Source: Macquaria australasica (Eukaryota > Chordata > Actinopteri > Centrarchiformes > Percichthyidae). Taken from it: DNA of 64,000 bases. The notes beneath the pieces were generated by a model, which was given only the letters and a program-made list of their open reading frames with translations, was not told the origin of the DNA and did not search any database. Each line of letters begins with the position of its first letter. Position 1 is the first letter of the stretch. The stretch is from NCBI GenBank assembly GCA_005408345.1, contig SEMN01000223.1:310001-374000 (forward strand), given 5' to 3'. Below are positions 39,101-49,564 of the stretch, piece by piece. The translations under genes were made by a program, and so were the position numbers.

Positions 39101-39842
39101 CTGAATATCCAAATCACTGACCAATCAATTATTTGACTAATGGATAATTTGGCAACAAAAGTATGACGTTTTAAGGCTTTCGGGGTTCAATATTTAAGTT
39201 ACATCTCACCTACTCTTTCCTATGTTTGGCCTCCAGGTTCACCAGATGATGACTCGGCAGCAGTACCGGCCGAGCCCTCCACCACAGGACCACGCCCACA
39301 ACCACGATGACCATTCCACTTCCTCTACGTCCTCACTCTCTCCATCCTCCTCCACCACCTCTTCATCCCCCTCCTCCTACCCAGGTTACCTGAGCTTCCC
39401 ACGCTACAGGGTTGTGGCTTTCAGACCCGACCAGAAGTGCGTTCTGGAGTCAGACTCTGGCCAGCGGACGGTGGTCCAGGTCTCCAAGGCGCTGGTTCTG
39501 ATCGGCGCCCACCCCAGCCTTTCCTTTCTGTATGACAATGGGCGTCCACTTGGCATCAACCCAGAGGAGCCAATCACGTGCCGGAGGAACCCGATTGAGG
39601 TGGACCCATTCACGAACAACGTGGTTGCGGCAGACGGGCCGGGATTGTACGCTATGGGGCCGCTAGTTGGTGAGAACTTCGTCAGGTTCCTGAAAGGAGG
39701 AGCGCTGGCTATCGCTAGCGACCTCGCCAAGAGACAGAGGGAGGGAGGGGCAAGTGGGGAAGGGGATTTGACCACAGACAGATGGGTGGACAGACAGGTG
39801 ACCACACAGACAGAAGCAGAGGTTTGTGTTCTGGACTCGTAG
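29762..39842 (+). CDS. osgin1: OSGIN1-type oxidative stress induced growth inhibitor
   Basis: Coding exons are 29762-29765, 35104-35166, 36438-36574, 36702-36893, 37603-37694, 38264-38463, 38573-38916 and 39237-39842. All are GT-AG, the phases agree, and they give 545 residues. OSGIN proteins are flavin-monooxygenase-like and are stress-induced growth and apoptosis regulators. A dinucleotide-binding GNGPSG lies at about residues 23-28, PPGGAWH near 126-132, VVLATG near 247-252 and a second GAGLTA at about 297-302. C-terminal YAMGPLVGENFVRFLKGGAL is typical. HAFRR, FNQLPK and LYPEYHKVHQMM favour OSGIN1, while GRSSNPVAVLFD and LGKGPPGGAWH resemble OSGIN2, so an osgin2 label is the main alternative. 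The start is either ATG 29762 (split over intron 1) or ATG 35109 three codons later. A Ser/Pro/His-rich insert fills about residues 355-391. The 5.3 kb intron 1 is packed with repeats. Confidence 0.9.
29995..30099. repeat. Compound (CA)n/(CAGA) microsatellite in osgin1 intron 1
   Basis: About 100 bases of CA dinucleotides are broken at regular intervals by CAGA units. Several open frames in both strands are artefacts of this run. Confidence 0.95.
30103..30480. mobile_element. GTACTTGAGTAA-type MITE, long copy
   Basis: It begins gtggtggaacaagtattcac, continues with aagtaaaagtactcattatg and cagaatgacccatttcagaa, and ends tggaaatactcaagtgaagt, acaagtacctcaaaaactg. The same ordered blocks occur at 57600-58035. 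It is a common teleost non-autonomous element, in osgin1 intron 1. Confidence 0.7.
30526..30712. mobile_element. GTACTTGAGTAA-type MITE, short copy
   Basis: It begins gtgctggaaagtaactaagt and acatttactcaag, and ends acttgagtaaatgtac with ttccaccactgg. The two ends are inverted versions of each other, a deleted internal form of the same family as the adjacent long copy. Confidence 0.65.
31379..31639. mobile_element. CAGGGTTC-type MITE, copy 2, left end missing
   Basis: From agtttggaaaatgcttaatt to tatacgaaccct it parallels 15189-15490 almost base for base (for example aaccaaaaatcttttaatat and gtttgttgtctcctggcatt). The first 20 or so bases of the left terminus are absent. It lies in osgin1 intron 1. 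Confidence 0.75.
33248..33272. repeat. (GT)n microsatellite in osgin1 intron 1
   Basis: About 12 uninterrupted GT units. A similar GT run lies at 34886-34920 and an (AAT)n run at 35060-35087, the latter only 15 bases upstream of the exon 2 acceptor. Confidence 0.9.
33816..34192. mobile_element. GGGCTGGGTATC-type MITE
   Basis: The left end is ggggctgggtatcagatct and the right end, inverted, is ttgggctgggtatcgtttg. Subterminal gtacc/ggtatcaatac motifs are also inverted. There is no coding capacity. It lies in osgin1 intron 1. Confidence 0.75.
34886..34920. repeat. (GT)n microsatellite in osgin1 intron 1
   Basis: About 17 GT units, uninterrupted. Confidence 0.9.
36137..36164. repeat. (GT)n microsatellite in osgin1 intron 2
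   Basis: About 14 GT units. A (CA)n run is also found at the start of the same intron (35175-35196). Confidence 0.9.
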
Positions 39843-42800
39843 CAGGTTTCCTGGGACAGGAAGGAGTGGACTGAAGCAAACCGACCTACTCTGATCTGAT
39901 CCAAGCTAACGGATCGAGACGAAACAGGAACCGCTGCCGATTAAAGCCACAGGTCACGTTTTCCAGAAATCACAGAGTAGGGAAGTCACACACGCTGCTA
40001 AGTTGTTTCAGCGTGTGAAACAGGCAACAAGTGGGCTCTAAGACTGGACTTGCACTGGTTTGAATGGGTCTGATATCTTATTAGATCTACTGTAGATCTA
40101 AAAGCCTCCAGACCTGAGGCATCCTGAAGGCTAAAAGCAGCTTGAGATATGCCGACAGTTGTGCTGGCAAAACCCTACAGAAATACAGGTCAGTCATGTG
40201 TAAGGTGGAGAGATGGAAGGAGAATCACAAAGAGACACTGTAGTGAAGGACGTGATGGAGGAGAGACAGATGGTGCGTTTGGGTCACCCCCATCAAAGTA
40301 TAAATAATAATAATAATACACCTTATTTATACAGCACTTTTCAAAACAAAGGTACAAAATGCTTTATATGGTTGAACCAGGATTAAAACATTTCAGGAGA
40401 CAATGAGGCAAATAAAATCAGACAATTTAAATAATACAAAAATAAAATACCCAACAATAATATAAGATAAAAACATGTTGGAAATAAAACATTATGCTAG
40501 CCTTAATAAAAAGCTTGTGTAAAAAGATATTCTAAGTCATTATTCTGCAGCATCAGAAGCTCGAAATGTACGTGTTTACCACCTGGAAGTTGTTCTGGGA
40601 GGCGGTAAACTCCACCATGACTTTATGTTTATGATGTTTCACTTAGAGCCTGACAGATACTGGATTACTGAGGCTGATACCAATATCTGCATATGAGAAT
40701 TTCTCTGATATTGATATATATCGGCAGATATTCCTTTTTTTGACGATTTTCCCTTAAATTTCGTTATTAAAGAATTGTGACCATCATATGTACTGTTCAG
40801 CACATTTTACAGTAGGAACAAATACTTTGTCATTGCCCTCTGGTGGTCAAATGATGCAATGCCGCCACTCTTTCTCTGGACAACTGGCAAGTACCAGGTT
40901 TATGGTAAATACTTTATCTACATTACTTTCAAATGACAGCTGAGTTTAAGCCTGGCTCTCATTATTTAAATCCTGCAGTGGATTTTTCATTGGTCCAAAA
41001 TCATGTAGTAGATTTATCAGTAACCAATCATAACCTGCAAATACGACTTGGTCACATGACAATTTTCTTTGTGAGTTGATGAGAGCCGACGCAGACAAAG
41101 GCGGAGAAGGAGATCTGAAAAAGGTGGAAAGAAGGAATCAAGAGAGGCAGAGAGAGAGTCAGACGGAAATAAGATCCAGTTCTGGTTCGGTTTCTTATCA
41201 CTCAGAGAACCTTGATCATTACAGTAACTTCCTGGTTAAAGTTCATCACATGTCACTAAATCAACCTCAGCCTTGCTCTTTTTAACAATGTACAGTGGAG
41301 ATAATTAACACGTTTCCATAGTTTAAAAATGTATTTTACTGTGAGCAGTCGTCTGTTTGCAACACTACACTGTCTCACGTGCTGTTTCCACAAAACAAAC
41401 TGGTTTAAAGTTAATTCCTGCTTCTTTCTTTATATCATTTTCTACTTATGTGTATTTGCTGTTTTGTGAATCTATGTTAATATGATTTTAGTCATGTAAC
41501 AGGCCACTTTACCTACCTGATATCTTTGTAAATGTTTGATGATCATGAAAATGTTTTATACTTAACAAGGCAACAGAGAAACGCATATATTTTTTCTAAA
41601 ATTCCTCTCACTATATATTTGATTTGCGACTGTTGTAACGCAAAAGAGTTTGGCCTCACTGTAATGTAATAATACTAATATAACATTGAATGAATGACGG
41701 ATAACCAGCACTGGTTTTTAAGCCTTATTTGCATTGGTGTTGTTACCAATGGAAGTTATTTCCACATTAATCTATCACTTCTGTAAATTCTCTTGTGTTT
41801 TGGTTTAAAAGAAGTCACATGAGATCAATAACGCAGCACAAATTGAAATCATGTTGATTTCAACTGTAATCTAAATTTTTTCAGTATAATTGTGATTTTA
41901 TAATAACAATTGTTGGTTATTATCACGGAAGACCAAGCAAAAAAAAAAAAAAAAAACACATTTGAGAAGCTGTAATCAAACTTTTTGTGTAAAAAATGAC
42001 TTAAACAACCAATTGATTATCAAAATTGGTGTCTATTAAGTTTTTGTCAGTCGATTAATTAATTAACTGGCTAATCGTTTCAGTTCAACCACAGGCAGAG
42101 TTGTAGTTTTTATCAGTTGAAGAGATGAGTTCAAAATAAAATCGTCTTTTTAATACGAACATCCTACATATTTATAATTTCAAATGTGTTTTTATTTAAT
42201 GGTTGATACCTTTTAGCCTTTATTTTGTCTGAGTTAGATTCAACACCTTATGCCTGAACGCCGATAGTGAACTCTACAGGAGCCTGCAGTGCCTTAAAGA
42301 CACATTATTCACAGCAATATATTTTGTTTCACAACGAAAACGCCTCCATCTGAATGTCTCTTGTTATGCAGTAAGAATCATGTCCAGTGTTTTTTAACAA
42401 CAACTTGTTGTTAGATGTTTTTGTCCTGTTTGTATGAATGGGGTGATTTTATAAAGTAAGTCTCCATCTGTTTTGACAGCCAAATCTATGTTTTCCATAT
42501 TCATTTATCTGTGAGTTTCTATTAAAAGGATGTTTTTCAGCAAACATGTTTTGTTGTGTTTTTCCTCTCTTGCTGTATGTTATGTCATTTAATTGAAGGT
42601 CTATAGCAAGCCAGTGGTTTATAAACGTGTGATTTCTTGTGCATGTTATGCAATCTTTATGTTCTTCTTTCTCAATTCAAACTACCACTACTGCTATTGT
42701 TATCAACAAATCTGATAACAGAATGTTAAAAAATATGCAAAACCATGAAAGACAGAGAAAAATACACTGTATTAAGAGGTTTAGATCAGTAAGGAATCAT

Positions 42801-43104
42801 TTTATTTATAATTTAAATGCAGAATATTAAACTGTAAACTAAAGTTTATCAGCTGCAGATTAAGCAGTCCTCACTGGTGAAGATATAAACAACACATCAC
42901 AGCTAAAACAAAGTTCTGCTACACAGATTTTTACTAATATTTCTGACTTTTCTCTGATCTTTGATTTTTAGAGAAATATTGGATAATTTGATCTCTTTGG
43001 GATTTCGTACAGTTATTTAAATGAAACCATTAGAACGTTTTTTTGTCCCATCAACAACTCTTGATCATATTATGATCATATGTTTTCATTTTAAGATAAA
43101 ATCT
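39843..43104. other. osgin1 3' untranslated region and intergenic DNA
   Basis: The 3' end of osgin1 was not fixed. The segment 40305-40395 (ttatttatacagcactttt, aaaggtacaaaatgcttta) resembles a widespread teleost LINE/SINE tail. A run of A residues lies at about 41939-41956. Open frames at 41076-41285 and 42639-42830 have no recognisable features. Confidence 0.45.
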
Positions 43105-43290
43105 AAATTTGAAAAGTAACTACTAACTACAGCAGTCAGGTAAAAGTAGGGGAGTTAAAAGTACAATATTTCCCTCAGAACAGTAGTGCAGTAAAAGTAG
43201 CACAAAATGGAAATACTCAAGTACAAGTACCTCAAAACTGTAGTTAAGTACAGTACTTGAGTAAAGTACTTTGTTACTTCACACCACATT
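43105..43290. mobile_element. GTACTTGAGTAA-type MITE fragment
   Basis: It contains acagcagtcaggtaaaagta, ggaaatactcaagtacaagt, acctcaaaactgtagttaag and acagtacttgagtaaag, matching the ends of the copies at 30103-30480 and 57600-58035. Confidence 0.65.
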
Positions 43291-43495
43291 AAGTTTCACC
43301 TTATTTCATTCTATTTTACAGACTACAGAAATCAATACAGAGAGCATAGTTTCAGAGATGCAAAGAACGTGACAGGAATAAGTAATTTCAGTGGTTTTAA
43401 GAAATTGATTAAGTGTTGGGAATCATCATCATTTTCTTAATTTCCTTCTAATAGTACTGTGTCTTGCCTCATCTTCTACAGTGTCTGCTTTATTC

Positions 43496-44896
43496 CTAAC
43501 TTAGCTGTTTAATTACTGCACACGCATTCACTGGTAATATTGTAAGTGGACGTTTATCTCCATTGTTAATGTACGGAAACAGCCTGTCAGTGAAAGTGTG
43601 TGTGAAGGTGTGTATGAGTGTGTTGGTATCAGGATCAGAGAACGACAGTTTTCCTCTGTTCCAGTCCAGATGAACTCTGACCCTCTGGAGCTTCTTCACA
43701 GGGACAACAGTGGAGTGATCCAATGGGGAGAATGCTGTGTATTTACCACTGAAGAATCGTATTCTCCACAATCCAGACACTTTGATTCCCTTTCTCTGGA
43801 CAGACTCTGCTGCCACACCCACTACCCAGTCTGTATTGTCTCCAACCTCAACGTCCCAGCTGTGAGTCCCTGAGTTGAAGGCCTCAGAGCCCAGGACAGA
43901 GATGAAGTGTTCAAACCTCTCTGGGTTGTCAGGAAGGTTTTGTCCCTCTTCACGTCGCACACTGCTCAGATGATCAGACAGGATGAGGTGTGCATGAGCA
44001 GAGTTTGGATCCAGAATCACAGGAGTGTAGGAGACCACCTCCTTCATCTTGTTCCAGATGTTGAAGGTCAGGTTGCCCAGGTGTTTGGCCTCGTCTATCA
44101 GAGCTCCTGAGACCAGCTTTGGATCATGCAGCAGGGGGCGCTGCTGGACTCTTTCCACTGCAGTCTTGTAGTTCTGCAGGAATGAGACGTCTTCAGCTCT
44201 CAGCTCCTTCTCTGTGGCTCCGATTGTGTCTGAAAGAGCTGCTATCTCTCTGCTCAGAGACCAAATCCTCTCCTTCATCATCTGGCTCTTCTGCTTCTCT
44301 TCCTCCTTCAGAGCAGCGATCCTGGCCTCCTCTTCCTCTTGTAGAAACTGGTGAAGCTTCTTAAACTGCTCCTTAATCTGACTCTCTGTGTGTCGGGCCT
44401 GGACCTTAATGTGCTCTGCTGTTTGATCACAGTTTCCTTTAACTCGTTCAAAGACCTTCAGTTTCTCTTGTAAGGGCTTCAGGGTTTTCTGGAGCTCCTC
44501 TCTGTGATCCTGTTCAGCTTCATCGATGGGTCTGAATCTGTGGTTGTTGTGTGTTTTTGAGTCTCGACAGACGACACACACTGGCTGCTGATGGTCCAGA
44601 CAGAAGAGTTTGAGTTTCTCAGAGTGCAGACTGCAGAGAGCCTCAGACCCTGCTGAAGCTCTCTGGTCTCTCTCCAGTAAGAAGGTCTCACACAGGTTCT
44701 TTATCACCAAACTAATAGGTGGTTGACTCTTCGATGATCTTCTCTTACAAAGTGGACACTCCTGAGTTTGTTTCTCTCTCCACCATCACTGCAGACAGTC
44801 TTTACAGAAGCTGTGGCTACATGACAGAACAACAGGATCTTTAAAGATGTCATAGCAGACAGGACAGGAGAGATCCTTCTCTGATCGGGAAGCCAT
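43496..44896 (-). pseudogene. TRIM gene (RING-B-box2-coiled coil-PRY/SPRY), RING broken by a nonsense codon
   Basis: The minus-strand frame starts at ATG 44896 and reads a C3HC4 RING with CPVC, CSHSFCKDC and, further on, ECPLC. Codon 37 is TGA (44786-44788) where the sister copy has Asn; after it the same frame is open for 428 codons to a TAG at 43496. The rest holds a complete B-box2 (C-x2-H...C-x2-C...H-x2-H), a long coiled coil (QEEEEARIAALKEEEK) and a PRY-SPRY domain (YTPVILDPNSAHAHL, LGSEAFNSGTHSWDVEVG, LDWNRGKLSFSDP). There is no intron. The first in-frame ATG after the stop lies in the coiled coil, so a B-box-starting product is unlikely. TRIMs of this TRIM35/TRIM39/NF7-like kind are ubiquitin ligases expanded in fish. 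Copy 2 at 47015-48475 is the close intact relative. A sequencing error at one codon is the alternative to a true pseudogene. Confidence 0.8.
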
Positions 44897-45215
44897 TTCT
44901 CTCTGAGTGAAGCTGAAAACACACCAGGTAGCACAAAAGTTAATCAGTTATGGCGTCCGTCCCCACTGTATAAAGTTCAATAAAAGTTACTTCACATTCA
45001 GTGTGTTGCGTCGTAGCAGGTTGAAGTTGCAATATTCCTATTTGGCCTTCTAAAGCTGTCCTCTCGACATGGAAGGTGTAGTTTTGTGTGAAGGTAGCCT
45101 ACTGTAAATCTTATCGTCTGTTTGTGCGTCTCTCCTTTGATAAACAAATCTTTCCTTGTTTGTCTTACACCTGCCTTGTAGTCAGGTGAGAGGTGGAGCC
45201 TTGATAGATCTTTAA
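44897..45215 (-). other. 5' flank shared with the intact TRIM copy
   Basis: Immediately upstream of the start codon, blocks such as ctctgagtgaagctgaaaac, ggttga, gctgtcctctc, gagaggtggagc and ttgatagatc appear in the same order as upstream of copy 2 (48476-48815). This shared non-coding flank shows the two copies arose by DNA duplication. Core promoter elements were not recognised. Confidence 0.55.
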
Positions 45216-47014
45216 TACGCCTGTAATTTAGCAGGGGTGAGTTTCATTCCAAAGTGTTTATCTGTCGTCGCTCCTTTGACATTTTAGACTGAAAGATGCA
45301 CAGAGCTGTTAAGTTAGCTCTGTTCATTGGTATATTTGTACGTATGTACATTTATATGTTCCTTGTGAGGGCAAAATTTCTCTCTTTCTGCCACTAGATA
45401 TGTTTTAGTGTGATAACTTGTTTTATAGTCAATCAGTCTGCATTCTGCATACTTAGATAATTTCTGTCTCGGGTCATCTCTGTCGTAAGGAACATTGGTA
45501 TCTTGGTTGGGTTATTGCTGGAGGACAAACTGTTTGTAATCAGGACAGCTGCAGTCTGGAGGGCCGTCTGCCCTAAGTTTCCAGCCTTGGGCAGGAACAC
45601 TTAGCTGGAGACAGACTATCTGGGTTAGAGGTGATTCTGGTATCATTGCCATTCTCTGATATGTATTGTGAGGTTATAAATATGTTAAATATGTGACTGC
45701 ATCTTCCCTTCTTGGTTAGACTCTTCATATGCATCTTGGTGTATGATCTCTGTCCTTTCAGCTGAAATCAGATTGACTCTGTGTGCTCGCTTGCTCTTCC
45801 TTTTATTTACTTTTTATTCTTATTTACCATTTTATTTGATTGTTTTATTCTTTGCTTAATTAAATATACAAAAGACACCGACTTGTTGGATCTTCATTTT
45901 ATTTGCTCACTTCTTCAAAGGAAATACACAATTTCCACCACATTCAAGTCATGTTTAACTGATATAAAGTGCAATTGATCCACAATAAGCATCAATAGAA
46001 AAAAATGATGAACATTAAATATTTTGAGTCACTGGTGGACTCAACTGCCCTCTTGATAAAGTGCCCTCTAGGGACCCTAGACCAGGGTGCCTTTCCAGGG
46101 GAGAAAACGTGATAAAATACCATATTGCCTGCTCTACATGCTAGAAAATTCTATTTTCCTTTAGTTTGATTATTATTACAGTCCTGTTTCTGTGTTTGAC
46201 TAAGTTTTTCTCTGCAAGTGCTATTATATTTATATTAAAATTAATTAATATACATTAATTTACAATTTAATACAAGTAGCCTCTGTGATTTGAAGGTAAC
46301 TTAAATACACCACATCACATGAAAATGCACCAGAGTCAAAAAACTAGATGGCAGCTACTAATCTGGTAAGATAGTTACCTTTAGCAGGAGTTTAGTTTGT
46401 TTTCTTCTCCATCACCAACTGATTTAGCTGCTGTCTTATTTAATTATGTAGAATAACAACTTTGAATAACCGAAATGTCATTTCATCAAAATTGATATTT
46501 TTCATTTACAGATAACAGCTAGGGGAAAGTTAATAACTAAACTTAGCTTTAGCTAAGGCTATGTCACAAGCAAGCTTGCAGAGAGTGCAGTAAGTGCAGA
46601 TACTGCATTTTGGTTTTGAGGTCTGTTTTGTAGTTACTGCAAATTTAAGAAGGAGTTTTCATGGAAATTACACATTTGTTTTTTATATAGTAAAACAGAT
46701 GTCAGAAAGTCAGATACAGGTTATAACTAAATTTTGACCAAATATCTAAGTTACTAACTACTAGTTTGACTAAATGTAAACTCTTTTACATACAAGATAA
46801 TCTCATGTATATTGGAGATGTTGAATAACAAAATGTGAGGCTCTGGGTTGTCTTTCCAGATATACAGCATTTTGGTAGTACTGTACACTAACTATATTTG
46901 AACTATATTACTGATGAATAAGGTTTCATTCGGACACCAATGACTAACCTACGTGGCTTTGCTATCATCATCATGACCTTCTTCTTAACTAACTCGTTCA
47001 CTGTTGCAGCGACA
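45216..47014. other. Spacer between TRIM copies
   Basis: AT-rich DNA. A short block at 46045-46115 (gtgccctctagggaccctag, ccagggtgcctttccagggg) looks repeat-like but was not assigned. No gene supported. Confidence 0.4.
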
Positions 47015-48475
47015 TTAACTGGCGATATCTTCAGTGGGAGGTCTTACACATTGCTGATACATGGAAACAAGAATGTCACTGCCATCACTATGATCAGAGA
47101 CCACTGGTAATATCTTCAGTGGGAGTTTATTCCCAGTGGTAATGACCTGAAACAGCTTCTCAGTGAAAGTGTGTGTGAAGGTGTGTATGTGTGTGTTAGT
47201 GTCAGGATCAGAGAATGACAACTTTCCTTTGTCCCAGTCCAGTTTAACTCGGATCCTCTGGAGCTTCTTTACTAAGAGACTGGTGTCTGGACCAGGTAGT
47301 GAGCATGTTGTGTATTCATCTTTATAGAGCCCCATTCCCCATAAGCCAGACTGTAAGGGTATGTCTCCATTCCTCTTAACAGACTCTGCTGCCACACCCA
47401 GGACCCAGTGGGTACTGCCTCCAACCTCAACATCCCAGCTGTGAGTCCCTGAGTTAAAGGCCTCAGAGCCCAGGACAATGCGGTAACAGTCAAACCTCTC
47501 TGGGTTTTCAGGAAGCTTCTGTTTCTTTCCAAGTACCACACTGGTCAGACCTTCAGACAGGGTGAGTTCTGGATGAGCAGTGTTTGGATCCAGAATCACA
47601 GGAGTGTAGGAGACCATCTCCTTCATCTTGTTCCAGATGTTGAAGGTCAGGTTGCCCAGGTGTTTGGCCACGTCTATCAGAGCTCCTGAGACCAGCTCTG
47701 GATCATCCAGCAGGGGGCGCTGCTGGACTCTTTTCACTACAGCCTTGTAGTTCTGCAGGAATGAGACGTCTTCAGCTCTCAGCTCCTTCTCTGTGGCTCT
47801 GATTGTGTCTGAAAGAGTTGTTATCTCTCTGCTCAGAGACTCAGTCTTCTCCTTCATCATCTGACTCTTCTGCTTCTCTTCCTCCTTCAGAGCAGCGATC
47901 CTGGCCTCCTCTTCCTCTTGTAGAAACTGGTGAAACTTCTTAAACTGCTCCTTAATCTGACTCTCTGTGTGTCGGGCCTGGACCTTAATGTGCTCTGCTG
48001 TTTGATCACAGTTTCCTTTAACTCGTTCAAAGACCTTCAGTTTCTCTTGTAAAGGCTTCAGGGTTTTTAGAAGCTCCTCTCTGTGATCCTGTTCAGCTTC
48101 ATCGATGGGTCTGAATCTGTGGTTGTTGTGTGTTTTTGAGTCTCGACAGACGAGACACACTGGCTGCTGATGGTCCAGACAGAAGAGTTTGAGTTTCTCA
48201 GAGTGCAGACTGCAGAGAGCCTCAGACCCTGCTGAAGCTCTCTGGTCTCTCTCCAGTAAGAAGGCCTCACACAGGTTCTTTATCACCAAACTAATAGGTG
48301 GTTGACTCTTCGATGATCTTCTCTCACAAAGTGGACACTGCTGTATTTGTTTTGCCCTCCACCAGTTCTGCAGACAGTCTTTACAGAAGCTGTGGCTACA
48401 TGACAGGACAACAGGATCTTTAAAGATGTCATAGCAGACAGGACAGGAGAGATCCTCCTCTGATACAGAAGCCAT
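47015..48475 (-). CDS. Intact TRIM E3 ubiquitin ligase-like protein (RING, B-box2, coiled coil, PRY-SPRY)
   Basis: A single exon encodes 486 residues from ATG 48475; a further in-frame ATG nine codons upstream (48502) is possible. The RING is complete: Cys11, Cys14, Cys26, His28, Cys31, Cys34, Cys47 and Cys50 in C3HC4 spacing. B-box2 ligands are all present (Cys88, His91, Cys99, Cys107, Cys110, His116, His119). A coiled coil covers about 125-260, and PRY-SPRY follows with ILDPNTAHPELTLSE, SGTHSWDVEVGGSTHW and LDWDKGKLSFSDP. The layout is class IV TRIM, closest in my reading to fish TRIM35/TRIM39/NF7-like (zinc-binding protein A33-like) proteins. Such proteins transfer ubiquitin and many act in innate immunity; the target here is unknown. 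It is the only undamaged member of the local cluster. An ISRE-like site at 48567-48576 lies upstream. Expression is not shown. Confidence 0.88.
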   Translation of the reverse strand: MASVSEEDLSCPVCYDIFKDPVVLSCSHSFCKDCLQNWWRAKQIQQCPLCERRSSKSQPPISLVIKNLCEAFLLERDQRASAGSEALCSLHSEKLKLFCLDHQQPVCLVCRDSKTHNNHRFRPIDEAEQDHREELLKTLKPLQEKLKVFERVKGNCDQTAEHIKVQARHTESQIKEQFKKFHQFLQEEEEARIAALKEEEKQKSQMMKEKTESLSREITTLSDTIRATEKELRAEDVSFLQNYKAVVKRVQQRPLLDDPELVSGALIDVAKHLGNLTFNIWNKMKEMVSYTPVILDPNTAHPELTLSEGLTSVVLGKKQKLPENPERFDCYRIVLGSEAFNSGTHSWDVEVGGSTHWVLGVAAESVKRNGDIPLQSGLWGMGLYKDEYTTCSLPGPDTSLLVKKLQRIRVKLDWDKGKLSFSDPDTNTHIHTFTHTFTEKLFQVITTGNKLPLKILPVVSDHSDGSDILVSMYQQCVRPPTEDIAS

Positions 48476-48566
48476 TTTGTCTCTGAGTGAAGCTGAAAAC
48501 ACATGACGTAGAAATCACAAAAGTTAATCAGTTGTGCCCCCCCGTAGAAAGTTCAGTGTAAGTTAC

Positions 48567-48576
48567 TTTCACTTTG
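48567..48576 (-). promoter_or_regulatory. ISRE-like motif upstream of the intact TRIM
   Basis: On the minus strand, caaagtgaaagt is one base away from the GAAANNGAAA interferon-response core, about 90 bases upstream of the start codon. The matching position near copy 1 is altered. A single short motif may arise by chance. Confidence 0.25.
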
Positions 48577-48829
48577 AGTCCTGTTTTTTTAAATAAAACT
48601 CGCATTCAGTTTGTTGAGTTGCAGCAGGTTGACACAGCAGTTCTCCTGTATTCCTTTCTGTAGCTGTCCTCTCTCAGTAGACGTCGTTATTTTGGGCTAT
48701 TGTAAATCTAATTGTCTGTTCCTCAATCTGTGTGTCTCTCCTTAAAATGACGAACTGTGCTTCCTCTTTCCTGTTCAGGGGAGTCACTTGAGAGGTGGAG
48801 CTTTGATAGACCATATTATTCTGTTTATC

Positions 48830-48830
<1 letters not shown>

Positions 48831-48871
<41 letters not shown>
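48831..48871. repeat. (TG)n microsatellite
   Basis: About 20 uninterrupted TG units, upstream of the intact TRIM copy. Confidence 0.95.
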
Positions 48872-48872
<1 letters not shown>

Positions 48873-49564
48873 GTTGCTCTTTGGACATTGTCAACAGTGA
48901 GCATTGCTGCTAAACCAGTCCACTCTGTTGGTATCTTTGTACAAATAAATGTACTTTTTAAGCTACTTAAGAGTTTTAAAAATATGTTTTAAAGGATGGC
49001 AAGCCAAGACAATGTCCAGTTGTGGAAAAGTGTATTTATTGTGCTCCAAAAAATGTGATTTGCAAGCTTGTTGAAAGGCTGTTTAGCACATGACATCAGA
49101 AAACTGGACCTATTCTACTTTATACTCTTCATTCATATCAATTCCAAAGAAGTATCCACCATCTAATAAAATTATAATGTTAATGTTGACACTCTTTTGA
49201 TTCAAATCCATGGTGATTTTTGAGGCTGCTGTTTGTGCTGATGGATGTAATATTGTGAGGCGTTCGTGTTATTGTGTCCACCCTCTTAAGATGATGCAGG
49301 GAGATAAAATAAAATGGTTAAACTGGTTAAAGGTGACCACAGATCCAAATCTTAACTGATTTTTGTCATCTTGGATCTTGGTCACAGTTAGAGCAACAGT
49401 ATATTAAACAAATGGAACACTTTTTTAAAAATGATTGATTTTTAGAAATATCAAATTGTTTGCCTCTTAAACATTAAAGCAGGAGGGAAATTAATTGAGA
49501 TGGAATATAACAGGAAACAGTTTAAAGCATAAAAAGATCTATTTTATGTTATCTATTTTATTTT
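48872..49564. other. Spacer between TRIM copy 2 and LINE remnant
   Basis: AT-rich, no gene or clear repeat recognised. Confidence 0.45.

Noticed and set aside
39404..39904. 166-codon minus-strand frame over the last osgin1 exon
   Set aside because: Antisense shadow of a well-supported coding exon.
44786..44788. In-frame TGA as selenocysteine or programmed readthrough
   Set aside because: The position is not a conserved Cys, no SECIS-like element was seen, and the following base context (TGA-TGG) is not a strong readthrough signal.
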